From: Fusarium oxysporum f. sp. lycopersici 4287
Taxonomy: Eukaryota; Ascomycota; Sordariomycetes; Hypocreales; Nectriaceae
Reading direction: 5' to 3'
NCBI RefSeq assembly: GCF_000149955.1
Contig: NC_030987.1
Location: 1,086,003 to 1,150,002, forward strand
Length of the DNA: 64,000 nt
Below the pieces are notes generated by a model. The model was not told the origin of the DNA. It was given only the letters and a program-made list of their open reading frames with translations, and did no database searches. How positions within the stretch are numbered: position 1 is the stretch's first letter; each line of letters begins with the position of its first letter. This document shows, in pieces, positions 63,258-64,000 of this stretch. Made by a program: the position numbers and the translations under genes.

Positions 63258-64000
63258 GGCGTGGTGGAAAGGGAGGCCAGGGCTTCAAGCCAAAGACGCC
63301 GGCAAGGGCGTGCCCTACAAGTCGTTGAATTTCGAGAGTTGAAGTCGACGTTGAGATCCAAGGGGGCGATGAACGGTGTCAGGATTCGAAGGGGAGCGGT
63401 CGTCAAGCCAATGGCGAAGGGAGTCGTTTTCGAGAGACAAAGTCAGATAAGGAGACAGTTTGTAGCGAGCGAATATTGAGTTCGAAACGGGAAATTCGAT
63501 GACTCGAGTCAGGTCGATAATCGGATGAGCGAGAGTGATTGAGAGATTGAATTCGATTCGATTGAATTGATGATGATGATGATTTGTTTAGTCGTGGTTG
63601 GGATGGGATGGATGGATCGATGGGGATTGACAGGATGGACAGAACTGCAAAAAGCCAAGAAAGAGAAAGCGGGTTTCGAAGAGGAGCGAGGGAGCGACTG
63701 AGAGTGGCTACACAACAGAAACAGGAGGAGGGAGACTGGGAGAACAGACCAACAGGAGACAAGCAGGCGCCATACCAAGAGAGGGTCCCGACTTTCCCAG
63801 CGGGCTTCAGTGGACCCAACGCCCCATCCTAAGCCAGTCAGAACTGGTCTGGAAAGGGGAAGACCTCGAGGGAGTCCGGGCTAGGCTCAAGATGGTCTAG
63901 AACTGCCTGAGCTAGCAATTCCAGCGTAGGCTTTTGTTTTCCTCGAACCTGAGTTGAGTTAACTACCAGAAGAGTTCAGGGCGCGTGAAAGCTTAATAAA
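63258..64000. promoter_or_regulatory. upstream region of the membrane protein gene
   Basis: Promoter and leader on the minus strand. Contains GATTC/GATGAT low-complexity stretches near 63550-63580 and TGGGATGGATGGATCGATGG near 63598. Open frames here are low complexity. No further gene is seen up to the window end. Confidence 0.45.

Overview
The window is nuclear DNA of a filamentous ascomycete, most likely a Sordariomycete of the Fusarium (Hypocreales) type. I infer this from the many short GT-AG introns (mostly 46-60 bases), the fungal-specific protein families (PEX20, WHI2-like, a KIN1-type kinase, an AA12-like dehydrogenase, a Ure2-like GST) and one fungal-style Tc1/mariner element. The species is inference; no marker gene fixes it. 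Two runs of N (34789-34920 and 62667-62799) show a draft assembly.

Layout. 1-9024 is compact: TRM8 (+), an MDM1-type sorting nexin (+), a two-RRM SR-like splicing factor (+) and PEX11 (-). 9830-11217 is an apparently intact Tc1/mariner transposon. FBP1 (+) and a glutathione S-transferase (-) follow as a convergent pair. From 15488 to 31270 I can support no gene: nearly 16 kb of non-coding DNA upstream of a bZIP regulator (31271-32247), with 2.4 kb more behind it. From 34664 genes return: a CIA30 protein (+, broken by a gap), CAF40/RCD1 of the CCR4-NOT complex (-), a KIN1-like kinase (-), a GPATCH1/TGH-type G-patch protein (+), a WHI2-like BTB protein (+), a P450 (-), a secreted and probably membrane-anchored PQQ-type sugar dehydrogenase (-), SEC13 (-) and PEX20 (+) from a shared promoter, and a single-pass membrane protein of unknown function (-).

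Most genes are housekeeping: tRNA methylation, splicing, mRNA decay, secretion, peroxisome biogenesis and gluconeogenesis. They form no single pathway. The P450 and the PQQ-type dehydrogenase are the only metabolic accessory genes side by side, and I do not see a full secondary-metabolite cluster.

No clearly new molecular system is visible. The points most worth checking are: single-base breaks in three otherwise well-preserved genes; a 6-base micro-exon in the splicing factor; the intron-containing intact transposon; the gene desert around a bZIP with almost no zipper; an extra terminal exon giving the dehydrogenase a GPI-like tail; and short tandem repeats of period five, each with a different unit, scattered through the non-coding DNA.
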